Source: Pinisolibacter aquiterrae
Lineage (GTDB): Bacteria > Pseudomonadota > Alphaproteobacteria > Rhizobiales > Ancalomicrobiaceae
Direction: 5' to 3'
NCBI RefSeq assembly: GCF_019160155.1
Contig: NZ_JAFNIH010000030.1
Coordinates: 1-64,000 of the forward strand
DNA: 64,000 bases
The notes beneath the pieces were generated by a model that was given only the letters and a program-made list of their open reading frames with translations, did no database searches and had not been told where the DNA came from. This document shows, piece after piece, positions 1 to 8,177 of the stretch. The position numbers were made by a program, and so were the translations under genes. Positions within the stretch are counted from its first letter, which is position 1; each line of letters starts with the position of its first letter.

Positions 1-48
1 GAACTCGTAGAACAGGGAGTCTTGAACGACTTGCCGATCGCCCATCAT
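1..48 (-). CDS. IS1182-type transposase, 5' end only (runs off the window)
   Basis: Only the first 16 codons are present; reading leftwards they give MMGDRQVVQDSLFYEF and run open to base 1. This resembles the start of IS1182-family DDE transposases, which as I remember begin with a short Met-Gly-Asp/Glu lead-in and a conserved LFYEFSLE stretch; I could not search for it. A good ribosome site (AGGAG, rc of bases 57-61) lies 8 nt before the ATG at 48-46. The rest of the gene, including the catalytic residues, is outside the window, so activity cannot be judged. The family call rests on a very short peptide. Confidence 0.6.
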   Translation of the reverse strand, partial: MMGDRQVVQDSLFYEF

Positions 49-131
49 CGACTTCACTCCTGCCGCCGTGACACGAGTGAATCAGTGATCGACGCTCGGC
101 GCAACGCCTGAGTTTTTCAACAGAATCGGCG
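1..131 (-). mobile_element. End of an insertion sequence (probable IS1182 group), right boundary approximate
   Basis: The transposase start at 1-48 is preceded by about 60 nt of leader and then by the motif GAGTTTTTCAACAGAATC at 111-128. Its complement, ending TTGAAAAACTC, is of a type I recall at the ends of this class of IS, so it is a candidate terminal repeat. The other end and any target duplication are outside the window, so the exact boundary is inferred. The inserted DNA is noticeably less GC-rich than the cobalamin genes that follow. Confidence 0.4.
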
Positions 132-253
132 CAATGCGGTCGTTGAAGAGTTCCCACATGCGACGTACTTCGGCGACATGAGGGCGAGCACCGCTCGCAC
201 ATTTCAAATACTCGAACCGGATCCCCGTCCTCGAAATCCCCCGGTCCCGCCCC

Positions 254-1243
254 TCACACCACCAGCGCCGCGATCACCACCAACACCGCCGCCTGCACCA
301 TCAGCGCCGTGCGATAGAGGCGGAGCGCGCGGCGGATGTCGCCGGGGCCGAGGTCGCGGCGGCCGTCGCCCATGTAGGCGCCGTCGTAGATCTCGCCGTG
401 GTAGACGCGCGGCCCCGCCAGCGCGAGGCCGAGCGCGCCGGCCATCGCCGCTTCCGGCCAGCCGGCGTTGGGGGAGCGATGCGCCTTCGCGTCACGGCGG
501 ATCGCGGCGATCGCCGCGCGCGGCGAGGCGCCCGGCGTCAGCGCGGCGGCGGCGATCAGCCACAGCGCCGAGAGGCGCGAGGCCGGCAGATTGACGAGAT
601 CGTCGAACCGCGCCGCCGCCCAGCCGAAGGCCTCGTGGCGCGGAGTGCGATGGCCGATCATGCTGTCGGCGGTGTTGGCGGCCTTGTAGAGCGCCCCGCC
701 CGGAAGCCCGCCGACGGCGGTCCAGAAGAGCGGCGCCACGATCCCGTCGGAGAAATTCTCGGCGAGGCTCTCGATCGCCGCGCGCGCGACGCCGCCCTCG
801 TCGAGCACGCTCGGGTCGCGCCCGACGATCATCGACACCGCCCGTCGCCCCTCCTCGAGGCTCGCCGCGAGCCCGTCGGCGACGGCGCCGACATGGGTGT
901 CGAGGCTGCGCTGCGCCGGCAGGCTCGCCGCCAGCGCTCCGACGGCCAGGACACCGAAGAGGCTCGGCAGCAGCGAGAGAAGCAGCGCCTGCACCCCCCA
1001 GGCGAGCCCGCCGACGACCCCGAGCAGGATCGCCAGCGCTCCGACGCCGGCGGCCTTCCGCCGCGCGAAGGGCTCGTCCTCGCGATTGAGGCGACGATCG
1101 AGCGCGCCGATCAGTCGACCGATCCAGGTGACGGGATGGCCGATGGCGGCGTAGAGAGGGGCGGGCCAACCGACCGCCGCCTCGATCGCCAGCGCGATCA
1201 GCGCCACCGCGAGCGACGAGCCGGGCGAGGGAACAAGCGACAT
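254..1243 (-). CDS. cbiB: Adenosylcobinamide-phosphate synthase CbiB/CobD
   Basis: Membrane enzyme of late cobalamin synthesis that joins adenosylcobyric acid to aminopropanol phosphate, giving adenosylcobinamide phosphate. The 329-residue product has the family length and several hydrophobic segments (about 9-30, 67-105, 225-240, 305-329). Conserved blocks are visible: GHPVTWIGRLI (35-45), ENFSDGIVAPLF (162-173), YKAANTADSMIGHR (186-199) and GWAAARFDDLVNLPASRL (207-224). It is divergent from cobC, whose product makes the aminopropanol phosphate, so the two supply consecutive steps. The ATG (1243-1241) shares the CATG tetranucleotide with the cobC start. No good ribosome site precedes it, so the true start may be a little downstream. 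Confidence 0.95.
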   Translation of the reverse strand: MSLVPSPGSSLAVALIALAIEAAVGWPAPLYAAIGHPVTWIGRLIGALDRRLNREDEPFARRKAAGVGALAILLGVVGGLAWGVQALLLSLLPSLFGVLAVGALAASLPAQRSLDTHVGAVADGLAASLEEGRRAVSMIVGRDPSVLDEGGVARAAIESLAENFSDGIVAPLFWTAVGGLPGGALYKAANTADSMIGHRTPRHEAFGWAAARFDDLVNLPASRLSALWLIAAAALTPGASPRAAIAAIRRDAKAHRSPNAGWPEAAMAGALGLALAGPRVYHGEIYDGAYMGDGRRDLGPGDIRRALRLYRTALMVQAAVLVVIAALVV

Positions 1244-2327
1244 GAGTGATCCGCAAGTGAGCGAAATGGGGACGGGGCCGAGGGGCGAGACGCCGGCCGG
1301 CGCGGCGAGCCCGGTCTATCACGGCGGCAACCTCGCGCAAGCGCGCGCCGCCCATCCCGGCGCCCCGACGCCTTGGATCGATCTCTCCACCGGCATCGAC
1401 CCCGTCGCCTGGCCGGTGCCCGCGCTCCCCCCCGAGGCCTGGACGCGCCTGCCCGAACCGGCCGACGTCGCCGCGCTGGAGGCCGTCGCGGCGACGGCCT
1501 TCGGCCTGCACGATCCCGCCGATCTCGCCGCCGTGCCCGGGACCCAAGCCGCGATCCAGATGCTGCCGCGTCTCCTCTCGGGCGCCACCGTCGGCATCCT
1601 CGGCTTCACCTATCAGGAACACGCCCACGTCTGGCGCGCCGCCGGCCGGACCGTGACCGTGGTCGAACGGCTGGAGGATCTCGCCCGCTTCGACGTCGGC
1701 CTCCTGGTCAATCCCAACAATCCCGACGGCCGCCTCGTGCCGCCCGAACGGCTCGCCGCGCTGGCCCTCGACATGGGCGCGACCGGCCGCCGTCTCGTCG
1801 TCGACGAGGCCTTCGTCGACATCCTACCCGATGGCGCGAGCCTCGCGCCGCGCCTGCCGCTCGCCGGGGCGGTCGTGCTGCGCTCCTTCGGCAAGACCTG
1901 GGGCCTCGCCGGGCTCCGCCTCGGTTTCGTCGCCGCCGATGCCGCCTTCGCGGCGGCGATGCGGAACGCCTTCGGCCCCTGGGCTCTCTCGGGCCCGGCG
2001 CTGGCGATCGGCCGCGCCGCGCTCGCCGATCGCCTCTGGCTCGAGGCCGCCCGCGCCCGTACGGCCGTCGACGCCGCCCGCCTCGATGCCCTGCTCATGC
2101 GCGCCGGCCTGACCGTGATCGGCGGAACCCCGCTCTTTCGTCTCGCCCGTTCGGAAGATGCGGCGCGTCTCGCCGAAGGCTTGGCGCGGGCCGGTATTCA
2201 CCTCCGCCGTTTCCCCCACGACCCGCGTCTCCTGCGCTTCGGCCTCCCCGGCGACGTGGCCGAATGGCGCCGTCTCGCCGAAGCCCTCGAAGATCTCGCG
2301 CGCCGAGACGCCGGGATCGCGGGATGA
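1242..2327 (+). CDS. cobC: L-threonine-O-3-phosphate decarboxylase (PLP class I/II fold)
   Basis: PLP enzyme making (R)-1-aminopropan-2-yl phosphate for the cobalamin side chain, used by CbiB next door. The 361-residue protein has the HGGN start block (27-30), DLSTGIDP (47-54), VNPNNPDGR (156-164), VDEAF (187-191), and the PLP lysine K218 in SFGKTWGLAGLRLGF. A GAGGGA ribosome site about 9 nt upstream supports the ATG at 1242; an alternative ATG lies at 1266. The gene is called cobC in aerobic-pathway organisms and cobD in enterics. Its start overlaps the cbiB start, so its promoter must lie inside cbiB. Confidence 0.93.
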   Translation: MSDPQVSEMGTGPRGETPAGAASPVYHGGNLAQARAAHPGAPTPWIDLSTGIDPVAWPVPALPPEAWTRLPEPADVAALEAVAATAFGLHDPADLAAVPGTQAAIQMLPRLLSGATVGILGFTYQEHAHVWRAAGRTVTVVERLEDLARFDVGLLVNPNNPDGRLVPPERLAALALDMGATGRRLVVDEAFVDILPDGASLAPRLPLAGAVVLRSFGKTWGLAGLRLGFVAADAAFAAAMRNAFGPWALSGPALAIGRAALADRLWLEAARARTAVDAARLDALLMRAGLTVIGGTPLFRLARSEDAARLAEGLARAGIHLRRFPHDPRLLRFGLPGDVAEWRRLAEALEDLARRDAGIAG

Positions 2328-2678
2328 ACCGCGCTCGCGCCGAAGTCGATATGTGACGTAGGGTAAATTCCAGTCGATCAATCTCTGATCGAAGCCGAGG
2401 TTACTCGAAGTCCGGAAGGTTGATGAAGTACAATATTCATCGATGATCGGGTTGTCGGCTCACGCTGCCTCTGATCGATGAAGACGCTGCCAGAAACATT
2501 TCAAAGCATGAAGTCGTGAATCATAAGGGAGGATGATGGACGCGACTGGGTGGCCACGGATACGCTCGAAGTTGCATCGCATACGGTTCAATACGAATAT
2601 GACGTAGCGGAATCCGTTATCATTTTATTCATCGGCGATGGGCAGTCTCCGCGCAGTGAGAATGCGGCGGAGGGCCCC
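2328..2678. other. Intergenic leader between cobC and the PAS gene
   Basis: About 350 bases without a convincing gene, more AT-rich than the surroundings around 2400-2530 (for example tacaatattcatcgatgatc at 2428-2447), so it probably carries the promoter of the taxis gene pair. A strong Shine-Dalgarno AAGGGAGG at 2526-2533 is directly followed by ATGs at 2533 and 2536. These open only a 23-codon frame, out of phase with the PAS gene. A GTG at 2550 is in frame with the PAS gene but has no matching ribosome site. No riboswitch or terminator hairpin was recognised. Confidence 0.5.
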
Positions 2679-3266
2679 ATGCAGTTTCCCTTCCTCGGTC
2701 CGAAGCGGGCGGTGTCCGGCGGTCCGGCCCGGCAGAAATTCGCCTCGACCGTTCATCCGTCCGGGGTCGAGCGCACCTTCTCCCCCGACGACGTGATCGT
2801 CTCGAAGACCGACGCCAAAGGCATCATCACCTACGCCAACGAAGTGTTCCTCGACCTCGCCGGCATGACCGAGCGACAGGCGATCGGTGCGCCCCATTCG
2901 GTGATCCGTCATCCCGACATGCCCCGCGCGGTCTTCAAGCTCCTGTGGGAGACGATCGCGGCGGGCGAGGAGATCTTCGCCTATGTCCTCAACATGTCCT
3001 CCAACGGCGATCACTATTGGGTCTTCGCCCATGTCACGCCGACCTTCACCCGCGACGGCGGCATCGCCGGATACCACTCCAACCGCCGTGTGCCCGAGGC
3101 CCGGGCGCTTCGCGTGATCCAGCCGCTCTATGCCGAGCTGAAGGCGATCGAGAGCCGCGCCGGCGATCGCGCCGCCGGTCTCTCCCGCAGTTTCGACCAC
3201 TTGACCGATCACTTGCGTGCCGAGGGCGTGAGCTATGATGAATTCGTCTTCTCTCTCACGCGCTGA
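2679..3266 (+). CDS. Aer-like PAS-domain redox sensor (soluble partner of the following MCP)
   Basis: A 195-residue soluble protein with one PAS domain at about 35-140. The block [19 protein letters not shown] (75-93) closely follows the FAD-binding region of the E. coli aerotaxis receptor Aer, whose Arg-His-x-Asp and Trp contact FAD; here R77, H78, D80 and W90. [12 protein letters not shown] later in the domain is also Aer-like. No membrane segment or methyl-accepting region is present, so it probably works with the adjacent MCP, whose start overlaps its 3' end by 32 nt. The start chosen is ATG 2679 with GGAGG 5 nt upstream; a GTG at 2550 would add 43 weakly conserved residues. Confidence 0.85.
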   Translation: MQFPFLGPKRAVSGGPARQKFASTVHPSGVERTFSPDDVIVSKTDAKGIITYANEVFLDLAGMTERQAIGAPHSVIRHPDMPRAVFKLLWETIAAGEEIFAYVLNMSSNGDHYWVFAHVTPTFTRDGGIAGYHSNRRVPEARALRVIQPLYAELKAIESRAGDRAAGLSRSFDHLTDHLRAEGVSYDEFVFSLTR

Positions 3267-4563
3267 GTGGGCGCTGGGCGCGATCAGCGTCCTGCTGATG
3301 ATCGGCACCGTCCTGCACACCGCCGTCGAGCTGCGTCCGCGCGACGCCGCCGCGATGGTGTTCCTGTGCACGCTCGCGGTGCTCGCCTTCGTCTTCGTGC
3401 GCCACGCTCGCCGCTCGATCGATCAGGTCTCCGGGGTGATGCGGGCGGCGGCCGCCGGCGATCTCGAGAGCCGCGTCGTCCTGCTCGCCGAGGGCGGCGA
3501 ATTGGCGGTCCTCGCCCGCGACGCCAATCGCCTCCTCGACGTCTCCGACGCCTTCGTGCGCGAGGCGCGGGCGACGCTCGCCTGCGTCCGCGACGGCCGG
3601 CACCATCGCCGCATCGTCGAGCGCGGCATGGTCGGCACCTTCGGCCGCGCCTCGCAGGTGATGAACGAGGCGGTCACGACCATCGCCTCGCGTCTCGACG
3701 GCTTCTCCCGGGTGATGGGCGAGTTCGAGACGACCGTCGGTGGCGTCACCCTGTCGCTCGGCGAGGCGGTGGAGAGCCTCGCGCGCTCCGCCGGCACCAT
3801 GCGCGACACCGCGACCGATACCGAGCACCGCTCCACCACCATCGGCGCCTCCGCCGAGGAGACCTCGGTGACCGTCGCCACCGTCGCCGCCGCGACCGAG
3901 GAACTGACCGCCTCGGTCGAGGACATCGCCCGCCAGTCGGAACTGGCGCTCACCATCTCGCGGCACGCCGGCCACCGGGTCGAGGAGAGCCGCGAGGCGA
4001 TCGGCGACCTCTCCGGCGCCGTCGCCGACATCGTCGGCGTGGTCGATCTGATCCGCTCGGTCGCCGAACAGACCAAGCTCCTCGCCCTCAACGCCACCAT
4101 CGAGGCGGCGCGCGCGGGCGAGGCCGGTCGCGGTTTCGGCGTCGTCGCGACCGAGGTCAAGGCGCTCGCCGGCCAGACCGCCTCGGCCACCGAGCAGATC
4201 GCCGAACGCATCCAGGCGGTCGAGGATCGCGCCCGCCGCTGCATGGCCTCGATCGACGGCATCACCGAGATCGTCGCCGAGATCGCCACCGCGGCGAACG
4301 CGATTTCCGCCGCCGTTCAGGAACAGACCACCGCCACCCAGGAGATCGCCCGCTCGATGCAGATGGCCTCCACCGCGACCGACGACGTCTCCGCCAACGT
4401 CGGCAACGTCGCCGCCGCTGCCGGCGCCACCGGCCGCGCCGCCGGGGAGGTGGCCCATGCCTCCGGCGATCTCGCCGACCAGACCGAACGGCTGCGCCAT
4501 TCCGTCCGCGCCTTCCTCGATCGCGCCCGCGACGTCGCCGGCGGTCGGCGCGTCGCCGCCTGA
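3235..4563 (+). CDS. Membrane methyl-accepting chemotaxis protein without a ligand domain
   Basis: 442 residues: two hydrophobic helices (about 11-33 and 37-56) joined by only a few residues, so there is no periplasmic sensor. A HAMP-like stretch (about 55-110) and a long helical signalling domain (about 170-430) follow. The signalling tip reads [20 protein letters not shown], with Lys where Asn is usual, then [15 protein letters not shown], the segment that binds CheA/CheW. Lack of its own sensor, plus a 32-nt overlap with the upstream PAS gene, suggests the pair forms one bipartite energy-taxis receptor like CetA/CetB of Campylobacter. A terminator-like hairpin follows the stop. Confidence 0.92.
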   Translation: MMNSSSLSRAEWALGAISVLLMIGTVLHTAVELRPRDAAAMVFLCTLAVLAFVFVRHARRSIDQVSGVMRAAAAGDLESRVVLLAEGGELAVLARDANRLLDVSDAFVREARATLACVRDGRHHRRIVERGMVGTFGRASQVMNEAVTTIASRLDGFSRVMGEFETTVGGVTLSLGEAVESLARSAGTMRDTATDTEHRSTTIGASAEETSVTVATVAAATEELTASVEDIARQSELALTISRHAGHRVEESREAIGDLSGAVADIVGVVDLIRSVAEQTKLLALNATIEAARAGEAGRGFGVVATEVKALAGQTASATEQIAERIQAVEDRARRCMASIDGITEIVAEIATAANAISAAVQEQTTATQEIARSMQMASTATDDVSANVGNVAAAAGATGRAAGEVAHASGDLADQTERLRHSVRAFLDRARDVAGGRRVAA

Positions 4564-4579
4564 GAGCGTCCGTTTCGGT

Positions 4580-4610
4580 CGAACGCCGCCTTCGGGCGGC
4601 GTTCGTGTTT
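4580..4610 (+). terminator. Hairpin terminator after the MCP gene
   Basis: CGAACGCCGCC (4580-4590), TTCG tetraloop, then GGCGGCGTTCG (4595-4605) form an 11-bp perfect stem followed by TGTTT. It starts 17 nt after the MCP stop. The U-tract is short but the stem is very stable. Confidence 0.7.
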
Positions 4611-4623
4611 CGCCCGGGCGGCG

Positions 4624-4652
4624 TTTACTTCGCCCCGACCCGTCGCTATGGT
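4624..4652 (+). promoter_or_regulatory. Candidate sigma-70-type promoter of prfB
   Basis: TTTACT (4624-4629) and TATGGT (4647-4652) are separated by exactly 17 bp. Each matches four of six consensus positions, in DNA just after the MCP terminator and 61 bp before the prfB start. Assigned by eye. Confidence 0.4.
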
Positions 4653-4712
4653 CCGCCCCCGACCCGCGAGGCGCGACCGTGCCTCGCCCCGAGATTCGTC
4701 GAGGACAATCCG

Positions 4713-5844
4713 ATGAAGGCAGAGATCCAGTCCGTCGTGGACGAGATCGAGCAGGCGCTCAGCCTGCTGAGGAGGCATCTTTGACTGGGATGTCGCGCTC
4801 AAACGACTGGACGAGCTGAACGCGCTCTCCGAAAGCCCCGATCTGTGGAACGACCCGACCAACGCTCAGAAGCTGATGCGTGAACGCGATCAGCTGTCGA
4901 AGTCGGTCGACATCGTCCAGAGCATCCGCCGCGACCTCGACGACAACGTCGGTCTGCTCGAACTCGGCGAGATGGAGGACGACGAAACCGTCGTCGCCGA
5001 GGCCGAGGAGGCTCTGAAGCAGCTCGGCCACGACGTCGCCAAGCGGCAGGTCGAGGCTCTGCTCTCCGGCGAGGCCGACGGCAACGACACCTATCTGGAA
5101 ATCCACGCCGGCGCCGGCGGCACCGAGTCCCAGGACTGGGCGCAGATGCTGGCGCGCATGTACGTGCGTTGGGCGGAGCGTCGCGGCTACAAGGTCGAGG
5201 CGGTGGAAGCCTCCGAGGGTGAAGAGGCGGGCCTCAAGTCCGTCACCTACATCATCAAGGGCCTCAACGCCTACGGCTGGCTCAAGACCGAATCCGGCGT
5301 GCATCGCCTCGTGCGCATCTCGCCCTTCGATTCGGCGGCGCGCCGCCACACGTCCTTCGCCTCGGCCTGGGTCTATCCGGTGGTCGACGACTCGATCAAC
5401 ATCGTCATCCCGGAATCGGACGTGCGCGTCGACACCTACCGCTCGTCGGGCGCCGGTGGTCAGCACGTCAACACGACCGACTCGGCCGTGCGCCTGACCC
5501 ACATTCCGACCGGCATCGCGGTCGCCTGTCAGGCCGAGCGCTCGCAGCACAAGAACCGCGCCAAGGCGTGGGACATGCTGAAGTCGCGCCTCTACGAGGC
5601 CGAGCTGCAGAAGCGCGAGGAGAAGGCCAGCGCCGAGGCCGCCGCCAAGACGGAGATCGGCTGGGGCCACCAGATCCGCTCCTACGTCCTCCAGCCCTAC
5701 CAGATGGTCAAGGATCTGCGCACCGGCGTGCAGACCACCGATCCGGCCAAGGTGCTGGACGGCGATCTCGACGCCTTCATGGAGGCCTCGCTCGCCGCCC
5801 GCGTCAAAGGCGCGGCGACCGCCGTCGTCGAGGACATCGACTGA
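4713..5844 (+). CDS. prfB: Peptide chain release factor 2, with programmed +1 frameshift
   Basis: Recognises UGA and UAA stop codons and triggers peptide release. The gene is in two frames: codons 1-23 from ATG 4713 to CTT (4779-4781), an in-frame TGA at 4782-4784, then reading resumes in +1 at GAC 4783. This gives 376 residues, normal for RF2. Residues past the shift, [17 protein letters not shown], match the family N-terminal helix. The stop-reading tripeptide SPF is at 203-205 (RF1 would have PxT) and the catalytic GGQ at 248-250. The gene is autoregulated: scarce RF2 favours the shift. GAGGA lies shortly upstream of the ATG. A pipeline starting at ATG 4876 would lose 54 residues. Confidence 0.96.
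4771..4785 (+). promoter_or_regulatory. RF2 programmed +1 frameshift signal
   Basis: An internal Shine-Dalgarno AGGAGG is followed by 3 nt (CAT) and then the slippery CTT TGA C. E. coli prfB has AGGGGG-TAT-CTT-TGA-C with identical spacing. The SD pairing with 16S rRNA pulls the ribosome forward one base when UGA is read slowly. Confidence 0.93.
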
Positions 5845-5848
5845 CGAG

Positions 5849-5875
5849 GAGAGGGGCGCCGCGAGCGCCCCTCTC
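5849..5875 (+). terminator. Hairpin terminator after prfB
   Basis: GAGAGGGGCGC (5849-5859), loop CGCGA, GCGCCCCTCTC (5865-5875): an 11-bp perfect stem starting 4 nt after the prfB stop. There is no U-tract, so it may act with Rho or mainly protect the 3' end. Confidence 0.6.
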
Positions 5876-5992
5876 GCGTCTGCCATCTTCTCATGCCGAT
5901 GTCGCAGCGCAACGGGGCCGCCGTCAGGATGATGCGGCGAAGCCTCGCGAACCGCATCGCCCCGCCCGTCCGCACGTCGAGGACCCCGTCCG

Positions 5993-6811
5993 ATGGATCT
6001 GATCTACCTCCTCAAGGCCGCTGTCCTCGGCGTCGTCGAAGGCCTGACCGAGTTTCTGCCGGTCTCCTCGACCGGCCATCTCATCCTCACCGACGATCTG
6101 CTGAACTTCGATTCGGGATCCGGCAAGGTGTTCGAGGTGGTGATCCAGCTCGGCGCGATCCTCGCGGTGTGCTGGCTCTATCGCGAGAAGATCCTGACGC
6201 TCATCGGTGGCGTTCTGCGGCGCGAGCGAGCGGCGCTGATGTTCGCCGGCGCGGTGATCGTGGCGTTCCTGCCCTCCGCCGTGATCGGCTTCGTGGCGCT
6301 CAAACTGATCAAGGCCTATCTCTTCAAGCCGGTGATCGTCGCGATCACGCTGATGGTCGGCGGCCTGATCATCCTCTGGGTCGAGGAACGCGAGCACACC
6401 GTCACCACCGAGGTCGCCGATCGCATCACCTGGAGACAGGCGCTCGCCGTCGGCGTCGCTCAGGTGGTTTCGATGATCCCGGGCATCTCGCGCTCCGGCG
6501 CCACCATCATCGGCGGCATGCTCGGCGGCATGTCGCGCTCGGCGGCGACCGAATTCTCGTTCTTCCTGGCGATCCCGACCATGCTCGGCGCCACGGTGCT
6601 CGATCTCGCCAAGAACGGCGCCCATCTCGACGCCCGGGAGATCGCGGCGATCGGCGTCGGCTTCGTCGTCGCCTTCGTCTCGGCGCTGATCGTGGTCAAG
6701 TTCCTGATCCGCTACGTGGCGCATCACACCTTGAGCGTCTTCGCCTGGTACCGGATCGGCTTCGGCGCGCTGCTCTTCGCCTGGTACGGCATCTGGCCGC
6801 TCGTCGCCTGA
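5993..6811 (+). CDS. uppP: Undecaprenyl-diphosphatase UppP/BacA
   Basis: Integral membrane phosphatase that recycles undecaprenyl pyrophosphate to the carrier lipid used for peptidoglycan and other envelope polymers; extra copies give bacitracin tolerance. It has 272 residues, the usual size, with about eight hydrophobic segments. The two catalytic blocks are present: EGLTEFLPVSSTGHLI (16-31) and PGISRSGAT (163-171). It follows prfB after a hairpin terminator, so it is probably transcribed separately. It converges with the M23 peptidase gene, with only 4 bases between the stop codons and no terminator between them. Confidence 0.96.
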   Translation: MDLIYLLKAAVLGVVEGLTEFLPVSSTGHLILTDDLLNFDSGSGKVFEVVIQLGAILAVCWLYREKILTLIGGVLRRERAALMFAGAVIVAFLPSAVIGFVALKLIKAYLFKPVIVAITLMVGGLIILWVEEREHTVTTEVADRITWRQALAVGVAQVVSMIPGISRSGATIIGGMLGGMSRSAATEFSFFLAIPTMLGATVLDLAKNGAHLDAREIAAIGVGFVVAFVSALIVVKFLIRYVAHHTLSVFAWYRIGFGALLFAWYGIWPLVA

Positions 6812-6815
6812 CGCT

Positions 6816-8099
6816 TCAGAACCCGAGAGTCTTGCCGGCGTCGAGCCAGTCGTGCGGATCGACCGGCTCGCCCGCCACCCGCGTCTCGTAGTGGAGATGC
6901 GGCCCGGTCGAACGTCCGGTGGAGCCGGCGAGCCCGACCGTGTCGCCGGTCTTCAGCTTCTCGCCGACCGAGACCGAGAGGCTCGACATGTGGCCGTAGC
7001 GGGTGACGACCCCGTTGCCGTGATCGACGTCGACGCAGAGCCCGTAGCCGCCCTGGCGACCCGAGGCGATCACCGTGCCGGGGCCGGTCACGCGGACGGG
7101 ATCGCCGGTCTCGGCGCGAAAGTCGAGCCCCGTATGCATGGCGCCGATGCCGAGGAACGGATCGGAGCGCACGCCGAATTCGGAGGTGATCACCCGCTCG
7201 CCGTCGAGCGGACGCGCCAGCGGCAGCCGGCGGGCGACCGCCCGGATCCCCGCGAGCCGCGCCAGCGCCGCGTCGGCGCGCGAGAGCGCGTCCAACGGCG
7301 CCGGCACGAAGGGGCCGCCGACCGCCTCGCCGCTCGGGCGAGGGGAGGGCAGGGGATGAGGATCGTTCACGCGGAAGCCGACCTTGGCGAGCGCCCGGGT
7401 CCACGACTTGCCGCGGCTCTCGGCGAGATCGGCGAGCCCGGCCAGCGCCGCCGCCTGCCGGTGCTCGAACTGATCGATCGAATGCTCCGCCGCCGCGATT
7501 CGTACCGCCGGATCGCCGTCGGTCTCCGCCGCCTGGGCGCGGCCGGTGAAGGGGATCAGCCAGGAACTGCGCAGCGGCGTCGCGAAACGGTCGGTGTCGA
7601 GCGGCGCCGGAGCGATCGGCGCCACGGCGGGCGCCATCGGCGTGCCGATCGGCGTGATCGCCGGTCCCTTGGTCGAGGGCAGCGGCAACCCCAGTTCGCC
7701 GACCTTGGCGACGAGACCGGAGAATTTGGCCTGGGCGGCGACCAGCTTCGCCTGCCGGTCCATCAGCGTGTCGACCTTGGCCTCGAAGGCGTCCTGATCG
7801 ATCAGGCGGCGGCCGTTGATCCGGTCGATCTCGGCCCTGAGCGCCGCCACGCGGTCCTCGTAGACCCGCTCCATCCGGACCTGCCGGGTCAGAGAATCCG
7901 CCAGAATGTCGTCGCGGAAGAACAGGTAGCCGGTTGCCCCGAGATAGGCGAGGGCGAAGACCCCGACCACCGCGCCGACCGCGGCCAAGCGGCCGGTGTC
8001 GACGTGAAAGGCGCGCACCCGATCGCCGTGGACGATGGTGATGCGGTGGAGGTCGGAGCGGCGGCCGAAGCTGCGCGATCTGTCTTCCGAAGGGGTCAT
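6816..8099 (-). CDS. Membrane-anchored M23 family peptidoglycan metallopeptidase
   Basis: 427 residues: a basic cytoplasmic N-terminus, one membrane helix (about 38-61), a coiled-coil-like region (about 70-130), a Pro/Ala-rich linker and a C-terminal LytM domain (about 300-415). Zinc and catalytic residues are intact: H322 and D326 in MHTGLDF, H370 in RYGH, H401 and H403 in GPHLHYE. This points to an active endopeptidase cutting peptide cross-links at the outer face of the inner membrane, or a divisome/elongation factor. A segment at about 246-262 (DPHPLPSPRPSGEAVGG) looks like a translated intergenic repeat. GTG/ATG alternatives were not favoured over ATG 8099. Confidence 0.92.
   Translation of the reverse strand: MTPSEDRSRSFGRRSDLHRITIVHGDRVRAFHVDTGRLAAVGAVVGVFALAYLGATGYLFFRDDILADSLTRQVRMERVYEDRVAALRAEIDRINGRRLIDQDAFEAKVDTLMDRQAKLVAAQAKFSGLVAKVGELGLPLPSTKGPAITPIGTPMAPAVAPIAPAPLDTDRFATPLRSSWLIPFTGRAQAAETDGDPAVRIAAAEHSIDQFEHRQAAALAGLADLAESRGKSWTRALAKVGFRVNDPHPLPSPRPSGEAVGGPFVPAPLDALSRADAALARLAGIRAVARRLPLARPLDGERVITSEFGVRSDPFLGIGAMHTGLDFRAETGDPVRVTGPGTVIASGRQGGYGLCVDVDHGNGVVTRYGHMSSLSVSVGEKLKTGDTVGLAGSTGRSTGPHLHYETRVAGEPVDPHDWLDAGKTLGF
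7325..7361. repeat. Repeat-like palindromic segment inside the M23 peptidase gene
   Basis: CCTCGCC (7325-7331), 5-nt loop, GGCGAGG (7337-7343) forms a hairpin. It is followed by GGAGGGCAGGGGATGAGG, which on the other strand reads CCTCATCCCCTGCCCTCC, like the opening of the intergenic repeats at 30959 and 31076. It keeps the reading frame and encodes a Pro-rich linker. Confidence 0.4.
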
Positions 8100-8177
8100 C
8101 TCGAACGGGCCTCGGCGGCTCTTGTGTCGAGACGATTACACTTCGTTAGGGTTAAGAATTGCTTCCCGAAGAGGCGT

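Noticed and set aside
1200-1300. Cobalamin riboswitch for the cbiB/cobC pair
   Set aside because: There is no untranslated space between the overlapping starts and no B12-box-like sequence was seen.
2533-2607. A 23-codon frame after a strong Shine-Dalgarno at 2526-2533, upstream of the PAS gene
   Set aside because: Spacing from the ribosome site to either ATG is too short (0-3 nt), the peptide has no recognisable feature, and it ends well before the PAS gene start, so I could not support it as a leader peptide.
8100-8177. CtrA-like TTAACC motif upstream of the M23 peptidase
   Set aside because: Only one half-site (TTAACCCT on the minus strand) is present; the second TTAA at the right spacing is missing.
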